Shown one piece after another: positions 1 through 7,129 of a stretch of DNA of 24,692 nucleotides (its first letter is position 1; every line of letters starts with the position of its first letter). A program made the translations under genes and the position numbers. Under the pieces are notes generated by a model that searched no databases, was not told the origin of the DNA, and saw nothing but the letters and a program-made list of their open reading frames with translations. Source of the stretch: B75-G9 sp964564905 (lineage in GTDB: Archaea > Hadarchaeota > Hadarchaeia > Hadarchaeales > Hadarchaeaceae). The stretch spans positions 1 to 24,692 of the forward strand of contig CAZMCI010000014.1 of assembly GCA_964564905.1 (NCBI GenBank). Direction: 5' to 3'.

Positions 1-2027
1 TTTCAGTAGAAGGCCTCTGAAAATGAGGATTGAAAGTCATCGGCGTGGAGGAGAACGAGAGGGACTACATCACGTTTCAGTAGAAGGCCTCTGAAAATGA
101 GGATTGAAAGGCGGCGTGGGCCAAAAATATGCTTGTCTGCGATGTGCGTTTCAGTAGAAGGCCTCTGAAAATGAGGATTGAAAGAGTGGGACAATAACGG
201 CTCACGACTGGCTAATACTTGTTTCAGTAGAAGGCCTCTGAAAATGAGGATTGAAAGGACCACACCCGCCACACCGCCGACAACCAGAACCTCTGTTTCA
301 GTAGAAGGCCTCTGAAAATGAGGATTGAAAGGTATGCCCATGGATATAATCTCAGGGGAATCGATACAGATGTTTCAGTAGAAGGCCTCTGAAAATGAGG
401 ATTGAAAGGGGAAGACGAACTGCAGGAAATAATACGCTTTGATAGTTTCAGTAGAAGGCCTCTGAAAATGAGGATTGAAAGGGAAACCAGTAGCGCTCAA
501 GCTCGGATAGAACACACGGTTTCAGTAGAAGGCCTCTGAAAATGAGGATTGAAAGGCGGAGTGAACCCAGACATGCGCGTGCCGTTCACGGTTTCAGTAG
601 AAGGCCTCTGAAAATGAGGATTGAAAGTTAGGCACCGCCAGATCCGTACGCGCCGGATCGGGAGTTTCAGTAGAAGGCCTCTGAAAATGAGGATTGAAAG
701 TGAGATAAAAGTCGCAGCAGTCCCAAGAATCCGTTGTTTCAGTAGAAGGCCTCTGAAAATGAGGATTGAAAGTCGAGAGACAAAACCCCGTTCTGCAGGC
801 ATATCTTCGTTTCAGTAGAAGGCCTCTGAAAATGAGGATTGAAAGTATCGTCCGTGTAGTCGCTGAAGTCGGCGTTGGCAGTTTCAGTAGAAGGCCTCTG
901 AAAATGAGGATTGAAAGGTTTCGGAAACGGATTCTTAAGTAGTGAAGCTAGAAGGTTTCAGTAGAAGGCCTCTGAAAATGAGGATTGAAAGGCGCTGGTT
1001 CCACTCTTTCTTGGACGAACCAGTAAAGGTTTCAGTAGAAGGCCTCTGAAAATGAGGATTGAAAGAATACTCCGCCGCGCGTGATCGGGCGCGGAAGGCA
1101 CGTTTCAGTAGAAGGCCTCTGAAAATGAGGATTGAAAGTAAACCACGTGCATGGAAAACTGGCAGTTGTCCGGAGTTTCAGTAGAAGGCCTCTGAAAATG
1201 AGGATTGAAAGATGCCCCGTTGTCGCTGTTTGCGATGTTGAGCGTGGGGTTTCAGTAGAAGGCNNNNNNNNNNGAAAATGAGGATTGAAAGTCGGAAGCA
1301 CGGCTTGCTGGATGAAATAATTTAAGGTGTTTCAGTAGAAGGCCTCTGAAAATGAGGATTGAAAGATCCTCGTGTTCTTCCACTCGTTGTTTTCCAGTCG
1401 TGTTTCAGTAGAAGGCCTCTGAAAATGAGGATTGAAAGACCTACTGCCGATCCCGAACGAGCTGGCGATATTCATGTTTCAGTAGAAGGCCTCTGAAAAT
1501 GAGGATTGAAAGCACGCAGGTTCAAAACCGCCGAGGTGTTTGAAATTAGGTTTCAGTAGAAGGCCTCTGAAAATGAGGATTGAAAGATAGCTCTCTTCAG
1601 ACCCCACAGAAGGGTTATCGGTGTTTCAGTAGAAGGCCTCTGAAAATGAGGATTGAAAGGCTCTCCTGATTTCCCTCAAACTCCCCGCAATAAAGTTTCA
1701 GTAGAAGGCCTCTGAAAATGAGGATTGAAAGAGAAATGTAGTTAACAGCTTCATAGGTTTTATGAACAGGTTTCAGTAGAAGGCCTCTGAAAATGAGGAT
1801 TGAAAGTAGCCGACCACCACCCAATTGTCCACCACGTTGTCGTGTTTCAGTAGAAGGCCTCTGAAAATGAGGATTGAAAGAGCCGACGAATGGACACGCT
1901 TAGCTTACTATACCGTCGTTTCAGTAGAAGGCCTCTGAAAATGAGGATTGAAAGACACGATCAAAATGCCTTCCGTCGCAAACATGCCGAGTTTCAGTAG
2001 AAGGCCTCTGAAAATGAGGATTGAAAG
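1..2027 (+). CRISPR. CRISPR array, 28 repeats, leader end off-window
   Basis: The repeat unit is 37 nt, starts GTTTCAGTAGAAGG and ends GAGGATTGAAAG. It carries a short internal palindrome, CCTC-TGAAAAT-GAGG. Copies begin at 74, 148, 221, 295, 372, 445 and so on to 1991; the first copy lacks its leading G because the window opens there. Repeats are essentially identical, and spacers are 35-40 nt and all different. The ATTGAAAG 3' end is the usual archaeal crRNA 5'-handle end, so transcription runs rightward and the leader and cas genes should lie left of the window. The most degenerate repeat is at the right end, as expected of the leader-distal end. The subtype cannot be called without cas genes. 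The repeat at 1249-1291 contains ten Ns. Confidence 0.98.
1264..1273. other. Assembly gap (10 N) inside a CRISPR repeat
   Basis: Ten Ns replace the CTCT of the repeat that begins at 1249, making that repeat 43 rather than 37 positions long. Ten is a typical fixed scaffolding pad. The two contigs probably ended in identical repeats, so the number of repeat-spacer units at this point is unknown. Confidence 0.95.
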
Positions 2028-2063
2028 TCGTCGCCTCTTGGTGCATTATCAAACTCAACAGGG

Positions 2064-2098
2064 GTTTAGAGAGCCTCTGAAAGTCTCAAAATTATGAG
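2064..2098 (+). repeat. Degenerate terminal CRISPR repeat
   Basis: A 35-nt sequence starting GTTTAGAGAGCCTCTGAAAG lies exactly one spacer length (36 nt) after the last intact repeat. It keeps the GTTT start and the GCCTCTGAAA core but has lost the GAGGATTGAAAG end. This is the normal look of a leader-distal terminal repeat. Its GAGAGCCTCTGA core is shared with the solitary repeat at 3609-3643 but not with the array consensus. Confidence 0.85.
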
Positions 2099-2120
2099 CT
2101 TTCGAGCCGTTGCAAGAAGC

Positions 2121-2156
2121 TATTTATCCAATCCGTGGCAGAATTAGCTTGGGTGG
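2121..2156 (+). promoter_or_regulatory. TATA-like box and ribosome binding site of the PIN module
   Basis: TATTTAT at 2121-2127 lies about 26 nt before a predicted transcription start near 2150. GGGTGG at 2151-2156 then sits 4 nt before the ATG at 2161. The box begins about 20 nt after the degenerate terminal repeat, so the first spacer-length stretch after that repeat contains the promoter of the toxin-antitoxin pair. Inferred from spacing only. Confidence 0.4.
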
Positions 2157-2160
2157 ATCG

Positions 2161-2391
2161 ATGGCAGAAATGGTCGTGCGGATCCCTGAGGAGCTGAAGC
2201 AAGAGATGGATGAGTTTTCAGATGTGGAATGGGAAGAAATGACGAGAAAGCTACTCTCGGAGGAGTTGAAACGGATGCGCGAGCTGAAATCCATCGTCTC
2301 CAAAAGCAAACTCACGGAGAGAGATGTGGGAGAAATCTCCTCTAAGGTCGATGAAGCGCTCTCTCGAAGATTTAGAGAACTCCAGAAGTGA
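2161..2391 (+). CDS. Putative RHH-type antitoxin of a PIN toxin
   Basis: A 76-aa acidic/basic helical protein that begins MAEMVVRIPEELKQEMDEF. The short strand (MVVRIP) followed by two helices resembles the N-terminal ribbon-helix-helix DNA-binding fold of VapB-like antitoxins; the C-terminal half would be the toxin-binding tail. The start at 2161 is chosen because GGGTGG precedes it and an RHH protein should begin with this strand; an upstream in-frame start at 2110 would add 17 residues unlike the family. The gene ends 6 nt before the TTG start of the PIN gene, so the two form an operon. The family role is to neutralise the toxin and autorepress the promoter. The specific family is not recognised with certainty. 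Confidence 0.75.
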   Translation: MAEMVVRIPEELKQEMDEFSDVEWEEMTRKLLSEELKRMRELKSIVSKSKLTERDVGEISSKVDEALSRRFRELQK

Positions 2392-2397
2392 TCTCCA

Positions 2398-2817
2398 TTG
2401 CGTGTAGTTGTGGACGCAAACACGGTACTTTCAGCCTTACTCTCACGAAGCAAGTCCTTTGAAGTTTTCGTGATCAACCGAAGGCTCAAGCGGTTCGAGT
2501 TCATCGCCCCAGAGTTCATGTTTACAGAGCTTCTCAAGCACTTCGACGAGATTCTGAAGCGGAGCGGGCTGGAGCGGGAGGAGTTGGAGCGGGTGCTTGA
2601 GTTCGTGAAGGAGCAAATAGAATTTATTCCCTTGGAGAAGTTCAGCGCGTACCGCGAGGAGGCGGAGAGGCTGGCTCCACACCCAAAAGACGTGCAGTAC
2701 TTTGCACTCGCGTTGGCCTTTGGTTCCGCTATTTGGTCGAAGGAAAAAGCGTTTGGAGACCAACAAAAGGTCAAGGTGTACTCCACTCCTGAGATGCTTG
2801 AACTCCTGAAGCAGTAA
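2398..2817 (+). CDS. PIN-domain toxin (putative ribonuclease)
   Basis: A 139-aa PIN domain. It begins MRVVVDANTVLSALLS, with the first metal-binding acid at D6, then E44 (in TELLKH) and D98 (in HPKDVQYFALALAFG). This layout matches the 'putative toxin-antitoxin system toxin component, PIN family' proteins of archaea and bacteria, which are Mg-dependent RNases. The fourth acid, usually Asp in a WSxDxxF-type motif, is replaced here by SKEKAFGD, leaving E116 or D121 as possible substitutes, so activity is uncertain. The start codon is TTG, 6 nt after the antitoxin stop. The CCATTG at this start is part of an 8-nt match to the sequence after the solitary repeat at 2873. Confidence 0.85.
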   Translation: MRVVVDANTVLSALLSRSKSFEVFVINRRLKRFEFIAPEFMFTELLKHFDEILKRSGLEREELERVLEFVKEQIEFIPLEKFSAYREEAERLAPHPKDVQYFALALAFGSAIWSKEKAFGDQQKVKVYSTPEMLELLKQ

Positions 2818-2872
2818 TCGATTGCTGACATCATCGCACCCCCTTCTGCGACGCGGGGAGCTCTTTATCCCA

Positions 2873-2909
2873 GTTTCAGTAGAAAGCCTCTGAAAACGAG
2901 GATTGAAAG
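2873..2909 (+). repeat. Solitary CRISPR repeat between the two TA modules
   Basis: A full-length 37-nt copy of the array repeat with two substitutions: G to A (GTAGAAAGCC) and T to C (TGAAAACGAGG). It is intact at both ends and keeps the CCTC/GAGG palindrome, since the T-to-C change is in the loop. It lies 846 nt from the last intact array repeat, 55 nt after the PIN stop, and 14 nt from the 3' end of the frameshifted hicA. Sequence immediately downstream on the + strand is antisense to the hicA 3' end. Confidence 0.95.
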
Positions 2910-2923
2910 TCCATTGCTGGCCT

Positions 2924-3153
2924 TCAAGCATGTTTCCTCAATTTCTCATATTCCCCCACAGAAATTTCAGCGTCTCTTAGAATCTTCCTCAACAATCCTC
3001 TGCCTATCTCTCTTCCGGGATGAATCGGTACAATAACTCTTCTCTCGGAATCATCTCCAGCTGTATGTGGCTTCCTTTCTGTCTTTTGATCTCAAAACCT
3101 CTCTTATTCAAAATCTTGATCAACTTCTCCCCGCTGATCGGTACTAGCTTCAT
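2924..3153 (-). pseudogene. hicA: hicA toxin, frameshifted
   Basis: HicA toxins are about 60-80-aa dsRBD-fold mRNA interferases. From ATG at 3153 the reading begins MKLVPISGEKLIKILNKRG and reaches the catalytic-His motif KGSH (His29). The frame then hits TAG at 3004, giving only 49 aa. A shift near 3056-3058 restores typical HicA sequence (ERRVIVPIHPGREIGRG, then LLRKILRDAEISVGEY) to a TGA at 2924-2926, for about 76 aa in total. The span is 230 nt, one short of a multiple of three, so one base (probably a G in the GGA run) is missing. This could be a real inactivating mutation or an assembly error. It lies 71 nt downstream of hicB. Confidence 0.85.
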
Positions 3154-3224
3154 TTGATACCTCGATTTTCCTGTGGGACTACCGGTATAAAAGCGGGAAT
3201 TAACTGGTGTGAAACTGGTGCTCC

Positions 3225-3449
3225 TCATCCGGGAACTTCGATTTTCTGTACAGCTACCAGTTCCTTTTTCGAAAATTCCTTTTCCCCTTCAGCTTCCAAA
3301 CATAGGTCAATAACTTCTCTAATGTTTTTCAAAACCTCATCTAGTGTTTTTCCCTGAGTGTAACACCCCTTCAAATCGGGGGCCTCTGCTATGTAATATC
3401 CATCTTCGTCCTTTTCTATTATAACGGTGAATTCCACCCTCCTCACCAA
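3225..3449 (-). CDS. hicB: HicB-family antitoxin
   Basis: A 74-aa protein with the classic HicB partial RNase H-like fold signature: FTVIIEKDEDGYYIAEAPDL, then KGCYTQGKTLDEVLKNIREVI. It would bind and inhibit HicA and probably represses its own promoter. No C-terminal DNA-binding domain is visible; the sequence ends shortly after the HicB core, as in short archaeal HicB proteins. The start used is TTG at 3447-3449; GTG codons at 3444 and 3435 are alternatives. A TATA-like element 26 nt upstream supports a leaderless start at or near 3449. It is the first gene of a hicBA operon on the - strand. Confidence 0.88.
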   Translation of the reverse strand: MVRRVEFTVIIEKDEDGYYIAEAPDLKGCYTQGKTLDEVLKNIREVIDLCLEAEGEKEFSKKELVAVQKIEVPG

Positions 3450-3470
3450 TTACCATACTAACTATCGCTG

Positions 3471-3479
3471 TTATTAAAC
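3471..3479 (-). promoter_or_regulatory. TATA-like box of hicBA
   Basis: GTTTAATAA on the - strand is centred about 26 nt upstream of the hicB TTG at 3449, the normal archaeal TATA-to-start distance. This implies a leaderless or nearly leaderless mRNA. Only position and composition support it. Confidence 0.4.
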
Positions 3480-3586
3480 CCGTTCGGCCTCAGAGCTTAC
3501 AATGATCGGGCCTATAGGGACTCGAAATAAAACCGTGCACGGAACATTGGATACAGCACAACTCTCAAGTTTGAATCGAATTGCGA

Positions 3587-3608
3587 TGCGGCTGGCGGGA
3601 TTCGAACC
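3587..3608 (-). tRNA. tRNA-Gly 3'-end fragment (possible attachment site)
   Basis: Read on the - strand this is the end of a tRNA: part of the T stem, the TTCGAAT loop, CCCGC, the acceptor strand CAGCCGC and discriminator A. It matches the last 22 nt (before CCA) of the complete tRNA-Gly at 19386-19500 at 21 of 22 positions. The rest of the tRNA is absent: a CRISPR-like repeat begins at the next base (3609). tRNA 3' ends are the usual target of archaeal integrases, so this may be a leftover att site of the CRISPR/TA block. No integrase gene is in the window. Confidence 0.7.
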
Positions 3609-3643
3609 GTTTCAGGAGAGCCTCTGAAAACGAGGATTGAAAG
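3609..3643 (+). repeat. Second solitary CRISPR repeat, abutting the tRNA fragment
   Basis: A 35-nt copy starting GTTTCAGGAGAGCCTCTGAA and ending AACGAGGATTGAAAG. It shares the AAAAC variant with the solitary repeat at 2873 and the GAGAGCC variant with the degenerate terminal repeat at 2064, and keeps the CCTC/GAGG palindrome. It abuts the tRNA fragment with no intervening base. The following stretch up to the end of sufB (3644-3792) holds no recognisable gene; a + strand T run at 3725-3730 could end a short transcript reading out of the repeat. Confidence 0.92.
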
Positions 3644-3780
3644 CCAATGAACCCAAGATTTCACCAAGCACCGCGGGGCCATCGCTTACGAGAAAGCCGT
3701 CGGTTTTTAGAGTATTCCACCTTGTTTTTTCCGATTTTAACAAACTCATTCCACTGAATCCAGAGTAATCGAAAGACCCT

Positions 3781-3787
3781 AAAAAAA
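3781..3787 (-). terminator. Oligo-T terminator after sufB
   Basis: Seven consecutive Ts on the - strand start 6 nt after the sufB stop codon. Archaeal RNA polymerase terminates at such U-rich tracts without needing a hairpin. Confidence 0.55.
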
Positions 3788-3792
3788 TAGCG

Positions 3793-5016
3793 TTAGAGAG
3801 CTCCAGCGACGGTTGTGTCGACCATGCGCTTGATCTCACTCTTTAGGACCTCCGGAAGACCGAAAATACCAACGTCCATGAACCCCCGGATAATCAGCGC
3901 CTCCGCCTGGGACTCGGAGAACCCACGAGCCATCAAATACTGGATCTGCTCCGCCGCTATCCTGCCGACCGCTGCTTCGTGCGAAAGCTCGGTTCCCTCC
4001 ACCTTTCCCACCAGTTCGGGGATGGCGTGAATGGACGCTTGGTCGGATAGCAAAAGCCCCCTGCATTCCAAGTGTGCTTTTGAGTCCCCGTGCTCACCCA
4101 CCAGGAGCCCACGAGCTTTTATCTGCGCTCTGTCCGTGGCGATAGCCCGCGCGATGACCTCCCCCCTGCTGCCCCTGCCCTGAAGGACCACTTTCGAGCC
4201 CACATCCAGATAGGAATTTTTGCCTCCGTGCAGGATGGTGTTGAAGCTGGCCCTTGAGTTCGCTCCCTGACAATAGGCAACCGGATACATCTGAAGGCTC
4301 CTCACGGGTTTCAAACAGATGTAATTGCTCACAAATGTCGCGCCAGCGTCCACCAGGACAGCGGTGCGCGGACGGGCATCGAAATTTTGGGCCCAATTGT
4401 GAACCATGGTGAAGGTGAGCTTTGCATTTTTCTTCACGTAGAATTCCGATACGCCGACGTGCAAGCCGCGACGAACATTCGGGTGAACCGCGCAGCCCGT
4501 TATAATCTGGGCTTCAGAACCTGGCTCCGCGATTATCAAGTTGTGGACATTCTGGTTGAAATTCTCCGTGGAAACGAAAAGACATGCCTGCAGGGGAAGG
4601 TCGATTTTTTGGCCCTCGAGTATCCTGATGAAGTAGCCCTGATCCCATTTTTGATCCACCAATGAGGTGTACTTGTCTGCATCAGCGTTGACGAGCCTCC
4701 ACCAGTAATCCTTCACCCAGCGATACTTTTTGAGGGCGTCCTTTGTGCTCATTACTTCCGCTTTCCCTTCAAACGCTTTTTTGATCCTTTTGAAAACTGC
4801 GGACTTGTCTATCTGAAAGTAAGTGCCGGACCTTCCCCTTTCATCCGTCCTCACACCAACGCTCAGCGCCCTCTGGGTGATGTCCCTCGGCAAGGCGGAA
4901 ACCGCACAGGAGGGCCAGGGCACGGCTTCTCTTTTGAAAACCCCGATATCCAAATCAGGACCCGATAGCGCTGGCCCTCCTACCGTTTTTGGCGGAGTTT
5001 TTTTACCTCTGGCCAT
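3793..5016 (-). CDS. sufB: Fe-S cluster scaffold protein SufB/SufD family
   Basis: A 407-aa SufB-type protein, shorter than bacterial SufB (about 480-495 aa) and typical of archaeal SufCB (SmsCB) systems. The C-terminal two thirds form the right-handed beta-helix scaffold (ECRGLLLSDQASIHAIPEL, HEAAVGRI), followed by the C-terminal helical SufC-contact region (QIQYLMARGFSESQAEALIIR). The H in SHEAAVGRI corresponds to a conserved scaffold histidine of the family. With SufC it builds Fe-S clusters in the cytoplasm. The ATG at 5014-5016 overlaps the 3' end of sufC by 14 nt, so translation is coupled. No sufS, sufD, sufE or sufU is nearby, consistent with the two-gene archaeal form. Confidence 0.93.
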   Translation of the reverse strand: MARGKKTPPKTVGGPALSGPDLDIGVFKREAVPWPSCAVSALPRDITQRALSVGVRTDERGRSGTYFQIDKSAVFKRIKKAFEGKAEVMSTKDALKKYRWVKDYWWRLVNADADKYTSLVDQKWDQGYFIRILEGQKIDLPLQACLFVSTENFNQNVHNLIIAEPGSEAQIITGCAVHPNVRRGLHVGVSEFYVKKNAKLTFTMVHNWAQNFDARPRTAVLVDAGATFVSNYICLKPVRSLQMYPVAYCQGANSRASFNTILHGGKNSYLDVGSKVVLQGRGSRGEVIARAIATDRAQIKARGLLVGEHGDSKAHLECRGLLLSDQASIHAIPELVGKVEGTELSHEAAVGRIAAEQIQYLMARGFSESQAEALIIRGFMDVGIFGLPEVLKSEIKRMVDTTVAGAL

Positions 5017-5722
5017 CGCACCACCTGTAGCCCCGTTTCATGATCAAGTTGAATATCTTGCTCGGCTTCCCTGAGTCGAAAATCTTACCGTTGCATATCA
5101 CGTGCGCCACATCTGCCTTGACGTAACGCAGAATGTGACCGAAGTGGGTGATCAGCAGACCCGACCGTCCCTTTAAGAATCTGCTTATCGCCTTGCCAAT
5201 TATCTTCAAGTTCTCGATATCGACCCCGGAGTCCGGCTCGTCGAATACCGCAAACTTCGGCCTCTGGGCGAGCACCTGAAAAATTTCCGACCGCTTTAGC
5301 TCACCCCCGGAAAATCCCAAATTCAAATCCCTTTCTAGAAACTCCACAGGAAGGTTCACTATTTTGCTCAGCTCTATCTCGTCCACCTCCCCTTTTGCAA
5401 GGTATCGAAAAACATCGCCTAGCTTAACGCCACTTATCGGCGGGGGGTTTTGGAATGCCACCCCGATCCCCAGTTTCGCGCGTTCGGGCGTTGGCAGGGC
5501 GGTGATATCTTTGCCGTCGAACTGGATCCTGCCCGAGACGATGTGATATTTCGGAAACCCCAGGATTGACGCTATCAACGAGGTCTTTCCCGAACCGTTG
5601 GGACCCAGCAACACGTGAGTCTCTCCCTCGGGGACCTCTATGTTTACCCCATCCAGCACCAGCTTCCCTGCGATTTTGACGCTCAAATCCTCTATCCTCA
5701 GAATAGCCAAGCGCTCGCCCAC
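5003..5722 (-). CDS. sufC: Fe-S assembly ATPase SufC
   Basis: A 239-aa ABC-type ATPase with no membrane segment. Walker A is GPNGSGKT (40-47), the Q-loop is FQNP (near 91), the signature is FSGGE (137-141), Walker B is FAVFDEPDSGVD (157-168), and the H-loop is ITHFGH (near 193). The lengthened Walker B end, DSGVD, and the signature LGFSGGELKR are SufC hallmarks that separate it from transporter ATPases. It powers conformational change of the SufB scaffold. The start is GTG at 5720-5722, supported by a TATA-like box 26 nt upstream. It is first in a two-gene operon with sufB. Confidence 0.95.
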   Translation of the reverse strand: MGERLAILRIEDLSVKIAGKLVLDGVNIEVPEGETHVLLGPNGSGKTSLIASILGFPKYHIVSGRIQFDGKDITALPTPERAKLGIGVAFQNPPPISGVKLGDVFRYLAKGEVDEIELSKIVNLPVEFLERDLNLGFSGGELKRSEIFQVLAQRPKFAVFDEPDSGVDIENLKIIGKAISRFLKGRSGLLITHFGHILRYVKADVAHVICNGKIFDSGKPSKIFNLIMKRGYRWCDGQR

Positions 5723-5742
5723 TCAAAGTCAGCATTTAAGAT

Positions 5743-5752
5743 GAGATAAAAG
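5743..5752 (-). promoter_or_regulatory. TATA-like box of sufCB
   Basis: CTTTTATCTC on the - strand is centred about 26 nt upstream of the sufC GTG start, giving a leaderless mRNA. The neighbouring gcvT is divergent, so 5723-5867 is a shared regulatory region of about 145 nt. Confidence 0.45.
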
Positions 5753-5867
5753 TTTTTCACGGCGGAAGCCCACCGACAACTCAAAAGGATTGTGATCCCG
5801 CGGTTCGTCGAAAGACAAATCAAACAAAATTTATTTTGCGTGACGTTCATCCCACTCTGGGTGCGAG

Positions 5868-6986
5868 ATGAAACATGTCCACCTAGCCAGTACTCACCGG
5901 TCGCTTGGGGCGCAGCTCGTTGACTTCGCCGGGTGGGAGATGCCACTGAAGTACAGCTCCATTGCCGAGGAGCACATGGCGGTGCGTGAAGCAGCCGGAC
6001 TCTTCGATGTCAGCCACATGGGTGAATTGGAAGTGCGGGGGTCTGGAGCAATAGAGCTCCTGCAACGCCTCACCTCCAACGATGTCGCCGGACTCGAGAT
6101 CGGAGAGGCACAATACTCAACCGTTCTCAACGAAGCGGGTGGTGTCATGGACGACGTATTGGTATACAGAACGGGAAAACGGGAGTTCATCGTCGTTTGT
6201 AATGCCGTCAATGTCGAAAAGATAAACGGCTGGTTCTCGAGGCATCGGAATGAGGAAGTGATCGTTAGGGACATCTCCGCCACCACAGTTTTGTTAGCTC
6301 TTCAGGGCCCCAGGGCGCAGCAGATCCTTCAACCACTCACCACGCTCGACCTTGCCCAACTCAAACGGTACAGAGCAACGCGAACAGATGTCGCCGGCGT
6401 TCAGACGCTTGTGAGCAGAAGCGGATACACGGGAGAGGATGGTTTCGAACTCTTCATTTTCGACGAGCCCGCCACAAATCCCGTCAGGGCTGAGAAACTG
6501 TGGAAAACTTTACTGCAAACTGGCAGGGAAGCGGGGCTTAAACCCTGCGGGCTGGGAGCGCGCGACACCACACGATTGGAAGCCGGCCTGTGTCTCTACG
6601 GCAACGAGCTGACGGAAGAGATCACCCCCCTCGAGGCCCGCATCGATTTTGTGGTGAAATTCGAGAAAGGTGAGTTCATAGGTCGTGCCCCACTGTTAGA
6701 ACAGAAAAGGTCCGGGCCCAAACGCGTTCGGATAGGACTGCGGATGCTCGAAGCGGGCGTGCCAAGACAGGGGTACGGAATTTTCAAGAGGGATGAAAAA
6801 GTTGGGGCGGTTACCTCCGGTACCTTCTCTCCGTTGCTCAAAATTGGGATCGCAATGGGCTACGCCAGGTCCGGGCTAGAGGCGGGGGATAAAATATCTG
6901 TCGAAATCCACGGAAAAAAACGTGCGGCCGAGGTGGTCAACTGGCCTTTTTACGATCCCGCACTGTACGGACATTCAAGACATTAG
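5868..6986 (+). CDS. gcvT: Aminomethyltransferase (glycine cleavage T-protein)
   Basis: A 372-aa full-length T-protein. It transfers the methylene group from the aminomethyl-lipoyl H-protein to tetrahydrofolate or an archaeal pterin. The N-terminal folate-binding part shows LVDFAGWEMPLKY and LFDVSHMGE; the catalytic Asp is D96 in GGVMDDVLVYR; the adenine-glycine loop SGYTGEDGFEL and the GLGARDTTRLEAGL segment follow; a C-terminal barrel domain ends near 366. The start ATG at 5868 is preceded by GGGTG (5859-5863). Other gcv genes (gcvH, gcvPA, gcvPB) are not in the window, so it may work with distant partners. It is divergent from sufCB. Confidence 0.95.
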   Translation: MKHVHLASTHRSLGAQLVDFAGWEMPLKYSSIAEEHMAVREAAGLFDVSHMGELEVRGSGAIELLQRLTSNDVAGLEIGEAQYSTVLNEAGGVMDDVLVYRTGKREFIVVCNAVNVEKINGWFSRHRNEEVIVRDISATTVLLALQGPRAQQILQPLTTLDLAQLKRYRATRTDVAGVQTLVSRSGYTGEDGFELFIFDEPATNPVRAEKLWKTLLQTGREAGLKPCGLGARDTTRLEAGLCLYGNELTEEITPLEARIDFVVKFEKGEFIGRAPLLEQKRSGPKRVRIGLRMLEAGVPRQGYGIFKRDEKVGAVTSGTFSPLLKIGIAMGYARSGLEAGDKISVEIHGKKRAAEVVNWPFYDPALYGHSRH

Positions 6987-7099
6987 CGCGATGAAAGTAT
7001 TTTGGCTTTCGATTACCTCAACAAATTTAGAGGCTCCGGCCAAGGTGCTTGAGTACCACCCGATTCCAATCCTCTTCAATCACCCCCGAAGCCAGCATG

Positions 7100-7110
7100 T
7101 TTTTAATATA
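7100..7110 (+). promoter_or_regulatory. TATA box of the Gfo/Idh - flavoprotein operon
   Basis: TTTTTAATATA is centred 25 nt before the ATG at 7130, predicting a leaderless transcript. It lies in the 140-nt gap after gcvT, which holds no other recognisable feature. Confidence 0.5.
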
Positions 7111-7129
7111 ATCCCAAAAACTATGTGTG

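Noticed and set aside
3..1824. Several open frames on both strands across the CRISPR array
   Set aside because: They are periodic translations of the repeat (SILIFRGLLLK, FNPHFQRPSTET) with spacer sequence between, not genes.
1..2063. Self-targeting spacers against genes in this window
   Set aside because: Scanning by eye found no spacer matching any gene here; a computed search could still find partial matches.
2124..2834. A 236-aa Ser-rich frame antisense to the PIN module
   Set aside because: Its composition is that of a reverse-frame shadow of the antitoxin and PIN genes.
3793..5016. Open frames of 70-100 aa on both strands over sufB
   Set aside because: They are shadows of the well-conserved sufB frame, with no ribosome binding site or family match.
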